Below the pieces are notes generated by a model. It made no database searches. It saw nothing but the letters and a program-made list of their open reading frames with translations, and was not told the DNA's origin. From NCBI GenBank assembly GCA_025200525.1, contig CM045762.1, positions 26,154,584 to 26,218,583 of the forward strand: a stretch of 64,000 nt of DNA. Reading direction: 5' to 3'. Source of the DNA: Camellia lanceoleosa (taxonomy: Eukaryota > Streptophyta > Magnoliopsida > Ericales > Theaceae). Of this stretch, positions 12,964 to 25,964 are shown in pieces (position 1 is the first letter of the stretch; each line of letters starts with the position of its first letter). The position numbers and the translations under genes were made by a program.

Positions 12964-12968
12964 TACAT

Positions 12969-13397
12969 TTATTTGAAAAGGACATCAGACATGTAACTTT
13001 TTCCTACATACATCCCATTCTTAGTAAGTACAAACTTATCACTCTCAAACACTAGCCTAAACCCATTTTCACTCAACAAAGATCTGGAAATTAGATTTTT
13101 TTGAATGTCCGGTACATGCAGCACATTGTTGAGAGTGAGTTCCTTTCCAGATGTCATCTTCAGAATAATCTTTCCTAGTCCTTCAACCTTAGAAGTCGAG
13201 GAGTTGCCCATAAAAAGTTGTTCACCGTTGTCCACTACAAAATAAGATGTGAACATCTTTTTGTCAACATAAATATGGCGAGTAGCACCAATGTCTACCC
13301 ACCATTCTTTAGGATTTTTGACAAGGTTTTCCTCGGAAACAATTGCAAAAAGATTTATGCCATTAACACCATTAAAAATTTTGTCCACTTCGGTCAT
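12969..13397 (-). pseudogene. Copia gag-pre/protease region
   Basis: The stretch NPKEWWVDIGATRHI is the copia aspartic protease active site; the usual D-S-G-A reads D-I-G-A here. GKIILKMTSGKELTLNNVLH and VPDIQKNLISRSLLSENG follow, as in intact copia proteases. The frame then runs into the integrase with one break near 12965. Confidence 0.85.
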
Positions 13398-14300
13398 ATT
13401 AGCTTGAGTAGGCTTTTTGCTTGATCTTCCTTTGCCTTTGCCTTTGCTATGGCAATCTTTCGCCCGATGTCCTCTTTGTCGCAGATGTAATACTTGCCAT
13501 TGAACTTGTACTTCTTAGTTTCCCCTCATTTGGAGCCTTGTACGAAACTTTCTCCAGAATACTTCTGCTTCTTTTCTTTTGGAGCATATTCCACCACATT
13601 TTGACTCCATTTGATGCTTACCAGCCTGTTTCTCTGAATTGCGGTTGTCCTCCTCAATCCTCAAACGCACAATCAATTCTTCCAAATTCATTTCTTTGCG
13701 CTTGTATTTAAGGTAGTTCTTGAATTCCTTCCAGCCTTATGGTAATTTTTCAATTAAGGCAGCAACTTGGAATGATTCACTAAGAGACATGCCATCTGTA
13801 TGAATGTCATGCAGAATGAGTTGGAGATCTTGAACTTGGCTAATCACAGGTTTAGAATCAACCATCACAAAATCCAAGAATTTGCCAACCACAAATTTCT
13901 TTGAGCCAGCATCTTCTGTTTTGTACTTTTTCTCCAAAGACTCTCAAAGTTCCTTTACCGTCTTGATAGGGCTGTAGATGTTGTACAATGTGTTATCAAG
14001 TCTATTTAAGATGTAATTCTAACAAAGGAAATTAGCATGTTTCCAGGTATCGACAGCAGTAACCACTTGTCGGTCAACTTCATCCTTTTTCATAGTAAGA
14101 GCATCATCACAGAGAAAACATGCCAGGTTGAGAGTAGTAAGATAGAACAGCATTTTCTGCTACTATCTCTTAAAATCAATTCCTAAGAACTTCTCTGGCT
14201 TTTCACCGTGATTGACTGGCACAATCACAATAGGAGGAGGGGTTGGTGTAATTGCAACCACCATACTAGCACTTGTTTGAGCATTAGTTTCAGTAGCCAT
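13398..14300 (-). pseudogene. Copia gag (UBN2-type) with broken zinc knuckle
   Basis: The minus-strand ATG at 14300 opens a frame beginning MATETNAQ, followed by EKPEKFLGIDFKR and KMLFYLTTLNLA, a copia UBN2 gag signature. Further pieces include [20 protein letters not shown] and [11 protein letters not shown]. The zinc knuckle keeps only its second half (RGHRAKDC, near 13445-13480). At least four in-frame stops interrupt it. The gypsy element inserted about 70 bases upstream of this ATG, cutting gag off from its own 5' LTR. Confidence 0.85.
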
Positions 14301-14370
14301 GAATTCTAAATTATAAAACAAAATTATAATTAGAATTTTATACTACACAGAAAATTTAAACCAAAACCAC

Positions 14371-17300
14371 TGTAGGGGGGTTCGAAGTTAGAGAGGTGAT
14401 TAAATAGGCAAAACTATGTTGATGGTCCAATAGTGGTAGAAATGGCTGAAGAATGAGTAGCAATAACTATCTGAGAGTTAGAGAGTGTGTAGCTGGGTAA
14501 GGGTGAAGCAAATGGCTTAAGAAAAAGACAATGGCAATGCCAAAATGGGCAGCATCTCCCTCAAATTCCCAAAATTCCTCTTGTTCAACCATGGGAAATG
14601 GGTTATATTTATAGGTTTTTCCTTGGTGTCAAGAGGACACCAAGTGGCCAAATAGAGAAAGAAGACATGTGTCCCAGAGGATCACATGGAATATTCTACC
14701 TTGAGCCACCAGGCTGAAGGTGCCACGTGTCCCTCTGCATGTACTGTGTACTATCTGCTTGCCTCCTCAACTACCTTTTTGAGCCTCAACAAGTGTAGTT
14801 GTGACGGGAGTGTTTGCCTTTGCACTTTCCTTCTTAGCTTGAACCTCAACAAGTGCACTTGTAGCGGTGAACCTTGTCACTGCACTTGCCTTCTCAGTTC
14901 TGGTTGGCCAATACATGCATTCTTAGGATTCCATTAGCCTGCTATGGACTATGTTCGTGCTCACCTCAGCGAAGCCTCCACCCTTAGCCATCTAACCACA
15001 AACTCCCCAACTTCCCAAGGGCGAAGGCCACAGCCAAGCCTGCTATCAGCCATGCTGTGCCTTAGTACCAAGCCTAAAGGGGCTTCCTTAGTCCTGTCTG
15101 TGCGACTAAGGCAGGTCCATGACCTGGGTAATGGAAAGGAAGTCCCTTATACTCGGGCTACCCTGCTCCCATCTTCGCGGGGTTTCCGTGGAAAACTGGT
15201 ATTTTTAGGCCTGCTATCAGCTCCAACCAGTAAGTCTTGAAGCCTGCTATCAGCCCTTGGCTAGTAACGCCTTGGGACCTGCTATCAGTGCTAAGCATTA
15301 GCCTCTACTTGCAAAGGGAAGCCTCTGTCAAAGGCTACTATCACCTAGGTAGGATATTTCCCCTACAACTTCGTTCCTGTGGTAACCATTTCTCGTGGTG
15401 TGTCCAAACGGCAAAATCGAGAATATTAGAGATAACGGTGCTGACATAATGCCTCCGCAACTTGGGCACTGCAAGTACTGCCTTTGCAACTTAGTTGTGT
15501 ATACCCGCCCGAACGTCCCTGAAAAATCCCGTTTTGTTCATTGGGCTCACTACAGTTCGGACTCAATGTCACGGTTCTTAATCTGATCTTGCAAAGTGCA
15601 ATGCAAGATTGATAAATCACCAAAGAGTCCAAATCCGGCAAATCGTTTTGAAAACTGATTTTTTAGAAAGAAGTGCCAAACATGGACTGCTTTGCCAGAT
15701 ACAGAGTCGCTACCTAAATATTTTATTTTTAGGAAATTTAGGAAACCCTAACTCGTGCCTAAGGCCACGTGTCTGTCATCACCAAAGTTGCCTCGGCTCG
15801 GGAACTTGGGTACGAGAAGGGAAGGTCATGCAATGAGTACCCCCGCTCGCCCGATCAAAGATCGGCCTTTACTAAAATGATATCTTGTTTTTGAAAACAC
15901 ATGTGCTCTTATTCCGGTTATTAACCTACGATTACTATCTGATGCGCACAGCATACAAGTATAGACTGGATCGTCTGAGTTGGAACAAAACATCTCATGT
16001 TTGTTTTCGAAAGCGGTTTGCTACTCGCAAGTAGGCCAAAATGCGGATTTTGCCACCCTCAAGTGGGCTTAGAAAACATGGCGTTTTGTCACTCTCAAGT
16101 GGGCTTAAAACTCGCAATCAATGAATTGTTCCAATTCAAGTAATCTAACCTTCATCCACAGGCATTCAGGCAATTATATCACATAAGCAGATAGCGTCAT
16201 GGCATCATGGCAGTCACTCGCACACATGCAAGGATGCTAAAGCATAAACACTTACCCAGTACTCCGAGCCAAAACAAAAGCTATGTTAGAAATCAATGCA
16301 TGATCCTAGCTATGTCAAGAATGCCTAATGTAACATATACAAAATGCAACTGAGATAGGCTCGGCTATTCTAAAATGTCATGTAAAATGCAATTTCATAC
16401 ATGTAGTCAAACATGAATTGAAATGCAATGCAGTTAGTATGATGTGTTGAGCCTGGTGCATGCAAGACAGATGAATGGATGCAAACATGCGAGCATAAGG
16501 ATGCTAATTGAAACATGCCCTAAAACTAACCATCGTAAGCTAGTAAATAAAAAGGAGAAAGAAATGGGGGTTAGAAGACATGCATCACACATACGCACAC
16601 TTATTACAAAATTTGTCCTCTCGACGGAGGGTCCGAATAAATAATACAGAACCAGCTAGCTAATCTAAGCTAATCTAATTAAACTAGTTATTACACGACG
16701 AAAGGAATTATTACACAACATTAACTAAGTAAGCAATCTAAATGAGCATGAAAACTAAATGAATGTGGGCTGCCCCAGCTCTACTTTGAATGACAAAGGA
16801 TGCGTGCATGCTTGAATTGCCTTGTTCGGAAATCTCTCGCGACGCCCCGACTTGCCTCTATTTGCAATTGACCTCAGAACACTACACAAAGCTCCAAAAG
16901 GCTAAAACTCCACCCTGAGAATCTATGGGAAGGCTGTCGACCAGTTATTGGCCTTGGAGACCACCTGCCGACCACTTTTGTGGTGAAAAACCAGAAAAAG
17001 TGGTCGGCCCACCAAATCTGGGTGACCGCTACGCCTGGTTTCGGTTTTTGCAATGAAGGCAAGAGAGAGAGATGGTAAAGTATTCGCAACACATGTGTGC
17101 AAATCCACTCTCCCCATCATTGCATAAGCTCAAGGGAGTGTAGTCCTTGACCCTCGGGCCACCAATCACACATCTCGATGCATGATGGCCGAGGAGTCGA
17201 ATTGCACGACTCAATGTAAAATGAATGCACATACAAGCACCTAAAGCCAACAACTCTATCATGGGTAGTCAAGAATGTCAGCCACCGGGAATCGAGGCAT

Positions 17301-20300
17301 GTTTCATAATTTCAAGCATGAAACGTCCCTCGTTCCCTGTGTTTGGACTAACTCCTATTCCAAACACAATGCAACAAAACATGACATACACAATGCCAAT
17401 GGCATGCACAATGCACAATGCTAAAAACCACATGGCCCACTCGATGCAATGTGACATGATTAACTGAAAAAAGCTAATGACATGCAAATTATGCTAATGC
17501 ATGCATACTCAATGCAAGACAACGTAAGCGTGCAACAATATGAACAACAACTAGCATACATAATGCGAATGAACATGGCATACACAACACAATGAACCAT
17601 ATGGAATACACAATGCTCGATGGACTTAAACCAAAATGGATTGACCTCGGTCATGCCCAAATCAGTGGCCATAACACCAAGACTAAGGCATCAAAAGGCA
17701 AGACACACGTGCACACATATTGGTCCACAAGCTAGGCAACAAGAACACAACCCTTAGGGGCACTCAAGGGGTGACAAAAGTGGGAGCATGGCAAGTCTAT
17801 ATGCTCTGAAATTATATGCAAAGTGAAGCCATATCACGCAAATAGCTCAAATAAAGCATGCCAAAAGACTTGAAATACAAAGCTAGTCAAGGGCTTTACA
17901 CTACAACCATACCAAGCAATGCTCAAATGACCTAAAGCACTCAAAACATACCTAATGCAGGTCAAAACAGTGGCTGAAATGGACTGAAATGATAGCATGC
18001 TAAGCAAGAAAAAGTATGCCCAATTAATGGCTCGCAAGCAAGGTACAAAGCTCAACTCTCAAATACAATTAAAGAGTAATAAACATGAGAGTATAGAAAA
18101 GATATAAGCTCTGAAATTCCATGCCAAATGATGCCAAGGTATGCAAACATCACAAATATAGCATGCTAGGGACTTCAAAACTCAAGACTAGCCAAAGCAT
18201 TTGCACTATAACTATACAAAACATGAGTGATATGACCATGGAAGCCCAAAACAGTCCTAGAACAGCCCAAAATATGAATTAAATCATGTTGGAGCATAGC
18301 CAAAATATGCTAGAATGATGAGCCAGAACAACATGCATACAAAGTTAGTAAGCAAGATTTATACTACAAGTACATGAAGCATGCAAGAAGCTATCAAACC
18401 AACTTTAGACAGAGTTATGACATGCTAAATAATGACCAAAAACCTACTAAAATGGAGCCCATACATGCTAGAAAGACATGCTACTTTGATGAGCTACAAA
18501 TGGGATTACACTACACATACAAGAAGCATGCAAAAGGTGACCAAACCAGCCATGGACAGAGTCAAGGCAGGTCCTAGAAGTCACAAAAAAAAGTACCTGA
18601 ACCAAGCCTGAAAATAGTAGAAACACATGCTCCTTTGATAGGCCAATAATGCAAGCAAACAAAACAAAAAGAAAGGGGATCACCCCTCTCTGATTTAGGA
18701 CCTAAAAACCATATGCCAACCACTAAAAATCCACTGGATTTTAGTGGTTAAAAGGCCAAGCAAGGACTAGCTCGAAAGCCTTAAGGCATGGTACAAAACA
18801 GGGCCAAATAAGGCATGCAAGAGGGTAGAAGACCCTCAACACCCAAGAGGCCTTAAACAAACATCACAAGGACTGAAAGACAAAACTTTTTCTAGTAGAA
18901 AGTTAAGCTCAAATCATCATGCAAATATGGCTAGGAGAGTAACCAAAAACAAAGCTTAAAGAGGAGAAAATGGGTTACCCTTGAAGCACTGCAACAACAG
19001 CAATTCCTCCAGCCCAAAACCAACTCTTATGACCCAAAAACCACCTCCAAGGATCTCAGCTCAAATATGGTGGTGTGTGGCTAGGAGTTATAGTGCAAAA
19101 GTGAAGGAATAACACTCTTTAAGGCACAAAATATAGAAAGATAGAAGAATATAAAGAAGGAGATGTATCTATCACTCTTGGCCAACTTTTTTGAACCTGT
19201 GGAATGGAGAGGGAGACCCTCTCTTATAGAAAAACATAAACTAAAGCTTCTTGGAGAAGCTTAGAGCTTGGATTCAATCCCTCCATACTGTATGGAGGAT
19301 GCAGTCTGTGCCCTCCAGCTGGCATCCACAGACTCTTCAAAATTTGAAGGAAGGTCGCCGACCAGTTTTTTAGAGAAAGTGATCGGCTAGCTAGTTTTTC
19401 TGGTCGGCAGGAAAATTCTGTTTTCCAGGTCCAACTTCAAAGGGCCATAACTCCTTCATATGGACCCTTTTCATGTCATTCTCATGTCCAAATTGAAGCC
19501 CCGGAAGTAATCTTTCCAATGGTGGCAGCCTTGTATCAAAATTCTAACTGTGAAAAAAGTTATGCCTGTTTTGGTGAAGCCATGCAGTTTTGGTCCTACC
19601 CGGATTCATGCCGAACTTCTCCCAAACTAGTTTTCTTCCCTCCTTTCCTCTTTCTTCAACTCCAAACCCCTAAACAAAGTGTTTTGAAAGATTTTTCAAA
19701 GATTTCACATCTCTTTCATTCATTTCCACTTTGTCCTTGCTCGGTTTATCGAAAGTCACGACATTTAACAAAATGCGAGTGTCGGAACATCATAGAAACT
19801 TTATTTTCAAAACATTTCGAAAGAGAGGGTTTCAGGGTCTAAAATATTTTGATCAAGATTGTTTTGGTCCAAAAGGGGTATGATGTTGAGATTTGTCTCT
19901 CTCCTTGCTGAAGAAACTGAACTTTTGCCCTGCACACATTTCTCTACCAAGTAAACCATCAGTAGTGCCCAAGTCTTAAAGGTGGTCAAAAATGGGGTGT
20001 CTACAAGTTTCTTCGGTTTTCTCCTTTCCTCAGTAATTCCAGATGGCTGTGGTACCGACATTACTTCAAATGGCAGCGTTGAGATGAAATGCCTTTGGAA
20101 CTTGACCTCCGCAACTTGGTCGTCGCAAGTGTTGCCTCTGCAACTTAGTTGTGTTGGCTTTCTCTTTCCCTCAGCAACTTCAGATGGCCACGGAACCGAA
20201 GATATTAGGAATGGTGGCGCTGAGGCAAAGTGCCTCAGCAACTTCCCCGCTGCACATGTTCCCTCCGCAACTTCACCGCTACAGGTGTTACCTCTGCAAC

Positions 20301-20480
20301 TTGACTTGGGCATTTTTCTTCGTGGAGCCCATTCCTAGTGGGTCGGACCTGCTTCGACCCACTGTTGGATCACTTTCCTTAGGCTAACTATGCTCCTTTT
20401 TCATTCCTGGTTGCCTCTTTGGGGCGACCTTAGTGCTTAGGCCCATACTTAGTTTGGGGTTTAATTTCTGACCCTCTACA
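14371..20480 (-). repeat. Gypsy-1 3' LTR, split by a 4.5 kb insertion
   Basis: 14371-15497 and 20006-20480 together (about 1.6 kb) match the intact 5' LTR at 30762-32378. Shared marks include the repeated gcaacttagttg and cctctgcaactt words and the closing ggggtttaattt-tgaccctctaca. An internal tandem theme of cctccgcaactt and ctcagcaactt repeats occurs in both LTRs. Confidence 0.85.
15498..20005 (-). mobile_element. 4.5 kb LTR-like insertion, no coding region
   Basis: It begins TGTATACCCGCCCGAACG and ends GGGGTGTCTACA. Read on the minus strand it starts TGTAGACACCCCATTTTTG, a start I associate with Ogre/Tat LTRs. It interrupts the gypsy-1 LTR with a flanking agttg/agttt, a 5 bp target duplication with one change. 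No gag or pol is visible, so a very long solo LTR is the best reading; a LARD-type element is the alternative. Inside are ATGCA-rich stretches (about 16140-17680), degenerate repeats of about 170-250 bp (17830-18690) and two separated copies of a gtcggc/gaccag palindromic motif (about 16930-17010 and 19350-19415). Confidence 0.6.
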
Positions 20481-20636
20481 CGCTCGCTATTTCCCGCGCA
20501 TGCATGACGTCAGCAAGCAACCCAAGGGTTGCGTCGGTTGGGTCAGAAGTTGCGTCGGCTCTGAAAATGTGTCCTTTTGGCTGCCAGGTCATAATGAGCT
20601 AGGGAAACGTATTAGCGCCCTTTGCTGATTTTTCTT

Positions 20637-20644
20637 TATAAATA
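20637..20644 (+). promoter_or_regulatory. TATA box of the antisense PMD gene
   Basis: TATAAATA lies 120 bases before the PMD ATG at 20764. It is followed by a pyrimidine-rich leader (cttctt, tttctgtctcc, cttcttctctttg) like plant 5' untranslated regions. The region is GC-richer than its surroundings. The antisense gene thus appears to own a Pol II promoter between the 3' LTR and its start codon. Confidence 0.55.
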
Positions 20645-20763
20645 ACGCCCTTAGGTCCACTGGTCCCCCGCTTCTTCCCAGCATTCCTTTCTGTCTCCTT
20701 TGTGTTCTTCTTCTCTTTGTCTCTAGTTTCCAAAGCCTTTCTTACCTTTCTTTATTCTTTCTC

Positions 20764-23700
20764 ATGGCCAGCATGAGGTTTCTTCCCGATAAGGCTACCC
20801 CACTCCCTACTGAGTGGAGGAGGGCTGCATACTTCGGAGGACTGGCTGACCCCTTTTGGAAGGCAGTTGACTCTTTCTTTCTTGATGCCCTTCCACTGGA
20901 GGAGGCTCTGCTCCCTTTTAGGGAGACTATTTGAGATGATGCTGACATGGTTAACCCAGCCTCTATGCTGTGGTTCCATGTGGAGCGTGGTGACTTTCCA
21001 CATTCATATGTCTATTATCGCACTTACTCAGGCTCTCCAGTAGATTGGTCCCTCTAGGTCGATGATGTTATTACTGATGGTGGCTTTAAGCAACGCTTAC
21101 AAGATGTCTGCCTTTTCAATGCCATTCTGATTTCAAGGGAGTTATCAGTGCGCAAGGTACAAACCAACACTAATATAGTCGTCTCCCGCTAGAGTCGCGA
21201 CACTCACACTTTTGCCTTGGTATGGAGTGAGATAACCCCAACCCTGGAAGATGTTGCTGTCCTTCTACGCCTTAGCACCCATGGAGATCACCCCTTTGAC
21301 CCAGCGTCCCTAACCCCGACAGAGCAAGTTGTCGTCACTACTCTCCAAAGAGCCTTCCGGGAGGCGCGGAAGTTTGGTTCCTGGTATGATCTTAGAACCA
21401 GGAAACTGCTCCAAGAGCGACCTAAAAGGGATAAAACCACCTACCTTTCTTGGTTGAAGCATTTCTTCAAGGACCTGTAACCAGTTGTAGGCGACATCAC
21501 TAAGGAGAGCCGCGACTCTGTAGCTGGGCCGGCCTACCGCGACGACTTGTACTTGGCTGCCTTTATTAGCTATTTCATCTCCTTCTTTGTTCTACCTAGT
21601 AACCCTACCGAAAGCATTAATCCCTTGGTGTTTCCTTTGGCAGTCAAGCTTTGCAACGGTAGTCAAATTTCTCTAGCTCCCCTTATTTCTAGGTAACTTA
21701 TATTTTCGTCTTGACCTCATCCATTCGAACATGGAGCGATCCATGGGCCGCTACGATATGTGGAGCTTTGTACATACTCAGTTCCTAACTGCCTTTTTCT
21801 ATGAGAGATTTCTTGCCATGGGCCCCATCCCTAAGGAACACAAGCCCTTCTTCACTGATAAAGTCTTTGATGTAGAGAGCCACCATGTTCTAGATACAGA
21901 GGGGCCGGCTTATCACGAGGCAAGTGCGTCAGTCTCTCCCTCGCATCTCTCAATGCTCTAGCCTTGGCACCAACAAACCTTTTTCAAACTACGTCGATCG
22001 CATGGAGGAGTACGTGTTCTGCCCATTCACTCAACTTCTCCCAGGCATTTGTGTGGTTCCATTTTATTTTCCAGAGGCCTACCATGTTGATTTTTCTCTT
22101 GACATTGTTCCACCCAGGATTTCTACCCATGTGGAATGAAGAAGGCATGTCCAGCATCGTCTATCGGCGGGACAGGGTCCTTAGACAATTCGGAATGGAC
22201 CAAGGTATCCCACATGCCCCTCCATCTCAAACCGATTTCCATCAAAGCTTTCAGCGGTTTGCCCGTGACTATACTGCTCTACTTGTGGAGGGCTCAGACT
22301 TCATGGAACTTCCTTCACTTGGGAGAGAGAGCGCCTTTACTCCCAGCCACATACTGTTCTAGCCCCGCAACCTTAATTCTTTTTTTAATTTTTGTGACAG
22401 TGCTCCCGTCCTTCTTGCAATTGAGCTCATCCCGCAACCCGACTTGTCCCTTCGTCTGCCCTCTAGCTGAGGGAAACAGACCAGCATATTCTACCACTTC
22501 AAGCTTCTATCTCGGCCTGTCGTGGAAGAGCCTCACCCGTCTGGGGCAATGTCTGTTCGATCCTTGCGGATTGCTCCTCCCAAGTCGGTACAACAGTACG
22601 ACTGAGGGTAGCTTAAGCAGCAGCGACACCAATTACTGAAGCACATGCCTCACCAAGTAAGAAAAGACTCCGAAGGGTATCTATACTTAGAAAATATTTT
22701 GTATTACTTCCTTAGACTTCTTATATTTACTTTAATAATTGCATGATCTTCTTCTTCTTTTTAGGGTCCATCGATCACACAACCCTCTGGTCCAAGAGGT
22801 TCTTCTGCTACCATTGGCATTTTTTCAGACTTAGACAATGACGACAACCTTCCCATTGCTACTAGGGTCACAAGATTCAGGACCCAAAGGACAATTCTTC
22901 CAAATGTTGAAGAGGAACCAAGTGTGAGAGCTGAACCGATTACTAAGGCCAAGCCAATTGTCGAGGCTAAGCCAATTGCCAAGGCTACAGGCAATATACA
23001 AGTTCCCCCTGCTGTGGAAGTTACAGCAGGTGATACTGCTAAGGGTTTAGAGCCTTCGCACCCTTCTAACTCTGTGCACTCCAGTCGTTCCTCTGTTGGC
23101 AAAGATGATTTCGTACTTAAGACACCTAGGAAAGATCGCGGCATGAGAGAGCCGTTGGAAGTTGCACCACCTCCCCTCGGAGCTATGTCTGGCGGTTCCT
23201 CCCAGTTTACCGAGGCTTTGTTAATTTAGCAGACTCCACTTCCAGAGGTCCAAGTGGCTAAGGGGAGTACAGATGTAGCGATTGCTACCATTGTTCCTGC
23301 TGTGGCCTCCCTAAATTTGGACCGACTTGCTGAGGTAGGTGTTACCTTAGCCGCCCACACTGTTACTGCTAACGCTGAGACCTCTGACCCAGTTGCTTCG
23401 GTCACCTCTGAATAGCTGGCAGACTTGTGCCCCACTCATTTCCTAGAAGTGCCAGCTAACCTTGGTATGTCCTATGATTTTTATACAGAGATGGATACCA
23501 CTACTGTTCCAGATCTGAATGTTGGAGATTATCAGATGGACGACCTCTTTTCGAAGCGACACGACAGTGCAAGCAATTTTGGCCTTTCTCATAAGGTCAG
23601 TTCAACCGGTCGCCAGCCAGCATCTACTCACTTTAATGCTGTTGGAAAATCATCTTCAGGAAAAGTGCGTTGCCCTCAGACCTTTGGTTGCTCCATCAGT

Positions 23701-24228
23701 CTCCCTCCAGTGATTGAAGCTGGCAATGGTGTGAGAGAATCCCCCCAGTCCTCAGAGAAAGTTTCCTTCCTAAGTTACTAGGTCTCTTCCGAAACTGCTT
23801 CCACTCTTGCTCATATCCAAGCATTGCATTCAGACACCTTTACTGCCTTTAATGTTCCTGGATCTATAGTACAAACGGTGCTCTTGGAGTCACTTGCTGG
23901 TTTTATTCATGACCTTGTTACCAAGTAGATCCTGATGACTCCCAGTAAGTTTGTGGAGAGTGCCAAGGCCAATCTGAGCAGTTTTTAGAGGAATGGTTTG
24001 AACCTATCGTGGATGAGGGACAGGCTTCAAGCAGTTGATGGTTTCCTTGAGCACACCAACAATGTGGCGATGATTGTGTCCTTGGAGAAGACTATCAAGG
24101 AGTGTGAGGGTACCCTGGAGCAGCATCGGCAAAACCTGGCTCAGTTCAAAAAGAAGGACTTTGCATTGGTTGCCTAGTTGCCTCAATATGTGACTTTGAT
24201 GGACTCCCTTTTGAAGGATTTGATTTGA
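20764..24228 (+). pseudogene. Plant mobile domain (PMD) protein gene, antisense to gypsy-1 pol
   Basis: The frame opens MASMRFLPDKATPLPTEWRR. PMD marks follow in order: WSEITPTLEDVAVLLRLS (21217-21275), FVLPSNPTESINPLVFPLAV (about 21590-21645), a LDLIHSNMERSMGRYDMWSF block (about 21710-21770) and YRRDRVLRQFGMDQGIP (about 22160-22215). A disordered Lys/Pro/Ala-rich middle begins after KRLRR. A Gln/Lys-rich probably helical tail ends near 24228. A GT-AG intron at 22677-22764 joins KRLRR in frame to GPSITQP. PMD proteins are known from host MAIN/MAIL1-type genes and from plant transposons; their activity here is unknown. In-frame TGA (20932), TAG and frame changes show it is now broken. It converges on pol from the opposite strand. 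Confidence 0.8.
22677..22764 (+). other. Probable 88 bp intron in the antisense PMD gene
   Basis: It runs from gtatctatacttag to a pyrimidine tract (cttcttcttcttttt) and ag. It is T-rich, unlike the flanking coding sequence. Removing it keeps the frame open from CTC CGA AGG to GGT CCA. Because the gene is antisense to the element, the splice signals do not act on the genomic RNA. Confidence 0.6.
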
Positions 24229-24705
24229 TTTGATATAACTCTGTGACTTTGTTATGATTTCTTTCATTCCCTCTTCTTTATTTTGTTGTTTCACCACGCT
24301 TGGTGCGTCTTTTCTTTTCTTTTTCTCTGCCATAACTTCTTTTCAAACATTGTAATCATGTTCTGGAAGTTTGACTTTAATGGAAAGCATGGACGTTTAG
24401 AAGTACTTTTGGGTTTCATTTCATCACTTTCTTTACATTGCTTTTACATAGTTTCAAAAGATAAGCAAAACTTTTACAGTAAACAAAACTTCATCATGAC
24501 TAAGCTTTTACAACTGTAAAATTTCACTATGTAAAACTTTCCTCAAACTAAGTGTATATGAGAGCAAAAGGTTTACTAAGTGTATGACACTAGCATTAAC
24601 AAAGAAAGTTATAACTCTTCTTCCTGAACAAAAGAAACTAAGGAAAATATTCTTTGACATACTTGGCGTTGACAGGGCCAATTCTGAATCCATCATCTAC
24701 TCTTG
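24229..24705. other. Spacer between convergent PMD gene and pol
   Basis: About 480 bases of T-rich sequence between the stop of the antisense PMD gene and the 3' end of pol. I see no coding signal. It would hold the 3' ends of both convergent transcripts. Confidence 0.5.
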
Positions 24706-25964
24706 TCAACTTGTAGTACTCATTGCTGCTTGCCTTAGCAACTTTGTAGAGGCCTTCCTAGTTGGGTGAGAACTTGGGGATTGGTTGCCCCGCATGATTG
24801 CGTGCACTGTTTTCCATACTACGTCCCCTTCCTTGAACTTTCTATGTTGAACAGATTGATTGTAGGTATGGGCTATAGATTGATGATACTTTTCCATTAC
24901 CTGCGAGGCCCGATCTCTTCTTTCTTCAGTTGCCTCTATGTCATTCTTCATGCTGTCTGAAACTAAGTGTGCTAACATAGCCATTCTTGCTAAAGGTACT
25001 ACCTACTCAACTGGTAACACAACTTCAGACCCATACACTAGGAAAAATAGGGTTGCCCGAGTTGGCTTTCTCTTTGACATTCTATATGCCCAGAGCGCTA
25101 CGGAGAGTTGTTCAGACCATGTGTCCCCTGCTCCATCCATCATTTTACTCAATATTCAAATGAGGGTTTTGTTGGTCACCTCAGCTTGTTCGTTCCCTTG
25201 GGGGTAGTATGGACTAGACTTGTGGTGCTTAGTCTGGTAGGCATCCAATAGTCTTCCAACATGGCGATTTACAAAAGGAGTTCCATTGGCAGACAACATC
25301 ACTTTGGGTATGCCAAACCTACAAATTATGTTCTCTCAGATGACTCAGATGAAGTTGGCTATTCTTGCCCCATCTGCCTTCCTCATTGGTATAGCCTCTA
25401 CCCACTTGGTGCTAACTTCGGTTGCTACAAGTATCCATCTGTAGCCTTTGGATTGATGCGCTATAGGTCCTACTAGGTCAAATGCCCAAATATGGAACGG
25501 ATAAAGAGTCTTAATGTTGTGCAGTTCAACTACCAGTGCATGTATCAAGTTCCCAAACTTCTGGCAGGATTGACATCTTCTCACAAAGTTTTTAGCATCT
25601 TCTTCCATTGTCGGCCAGTAGTAGCCGAGGTGAATGAGATGTCCATATAATCGTTGTCTTCCTTGATGTTCTATCTTATTGGCTTCCCTCAGCACCTCAT
25701 TTGCCTCATCTTTTGATAAACATGCCAAAGGCTCCCCTTCGAAGCTTCTTCGGTATAGCTTGCCTTGGTTAAGGAAGAAGCGAAGGGCTCGCCTCTTAAC
25801 TCTGATTGCATCAGCTTTGTTCTCAGGTAGTGTGCCATTTCCAAGGTAGTCGATATATATGGCTGCCTCCATTCTTCACTGCTCAAGAAATGGGCTTCTT
25901 CTTCCTTAGAATGGAACTGACACTTTGCACATTGCCTCTGCAACTCAATACTTTCCTTTTCCAT
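24706..25964 (-). pseudogene. Gypsy-1 integrase, catalytic Asp lost
   Basis: The zinc domain region reads GHLIHLGYYWPTM then RRCQSCQKFG (25345-25872). The core follows with the first catalytic Asp in IWAFDLVGPI, then STKWVEAIP. Just downstream (about 25300) the usual S-D-N-G box reads SANG, so the second catalytic Asp is Ala. The C-terminal part (24706-24984) keeps RASQVMEKYHQSIAHTYN and FKEGDVVWKT. Several frame breaks separate the parts. It is the last pol domain before the antisense gene. Confidence 0.85.

Noticed and set aside
17225..18683. Several Met/His/Cys-rich frames
   Set aside because: They follow the ATGCA-rich repeats of the 4.5 kb LTR-like insertion on both strands; no domain and no codon signal.
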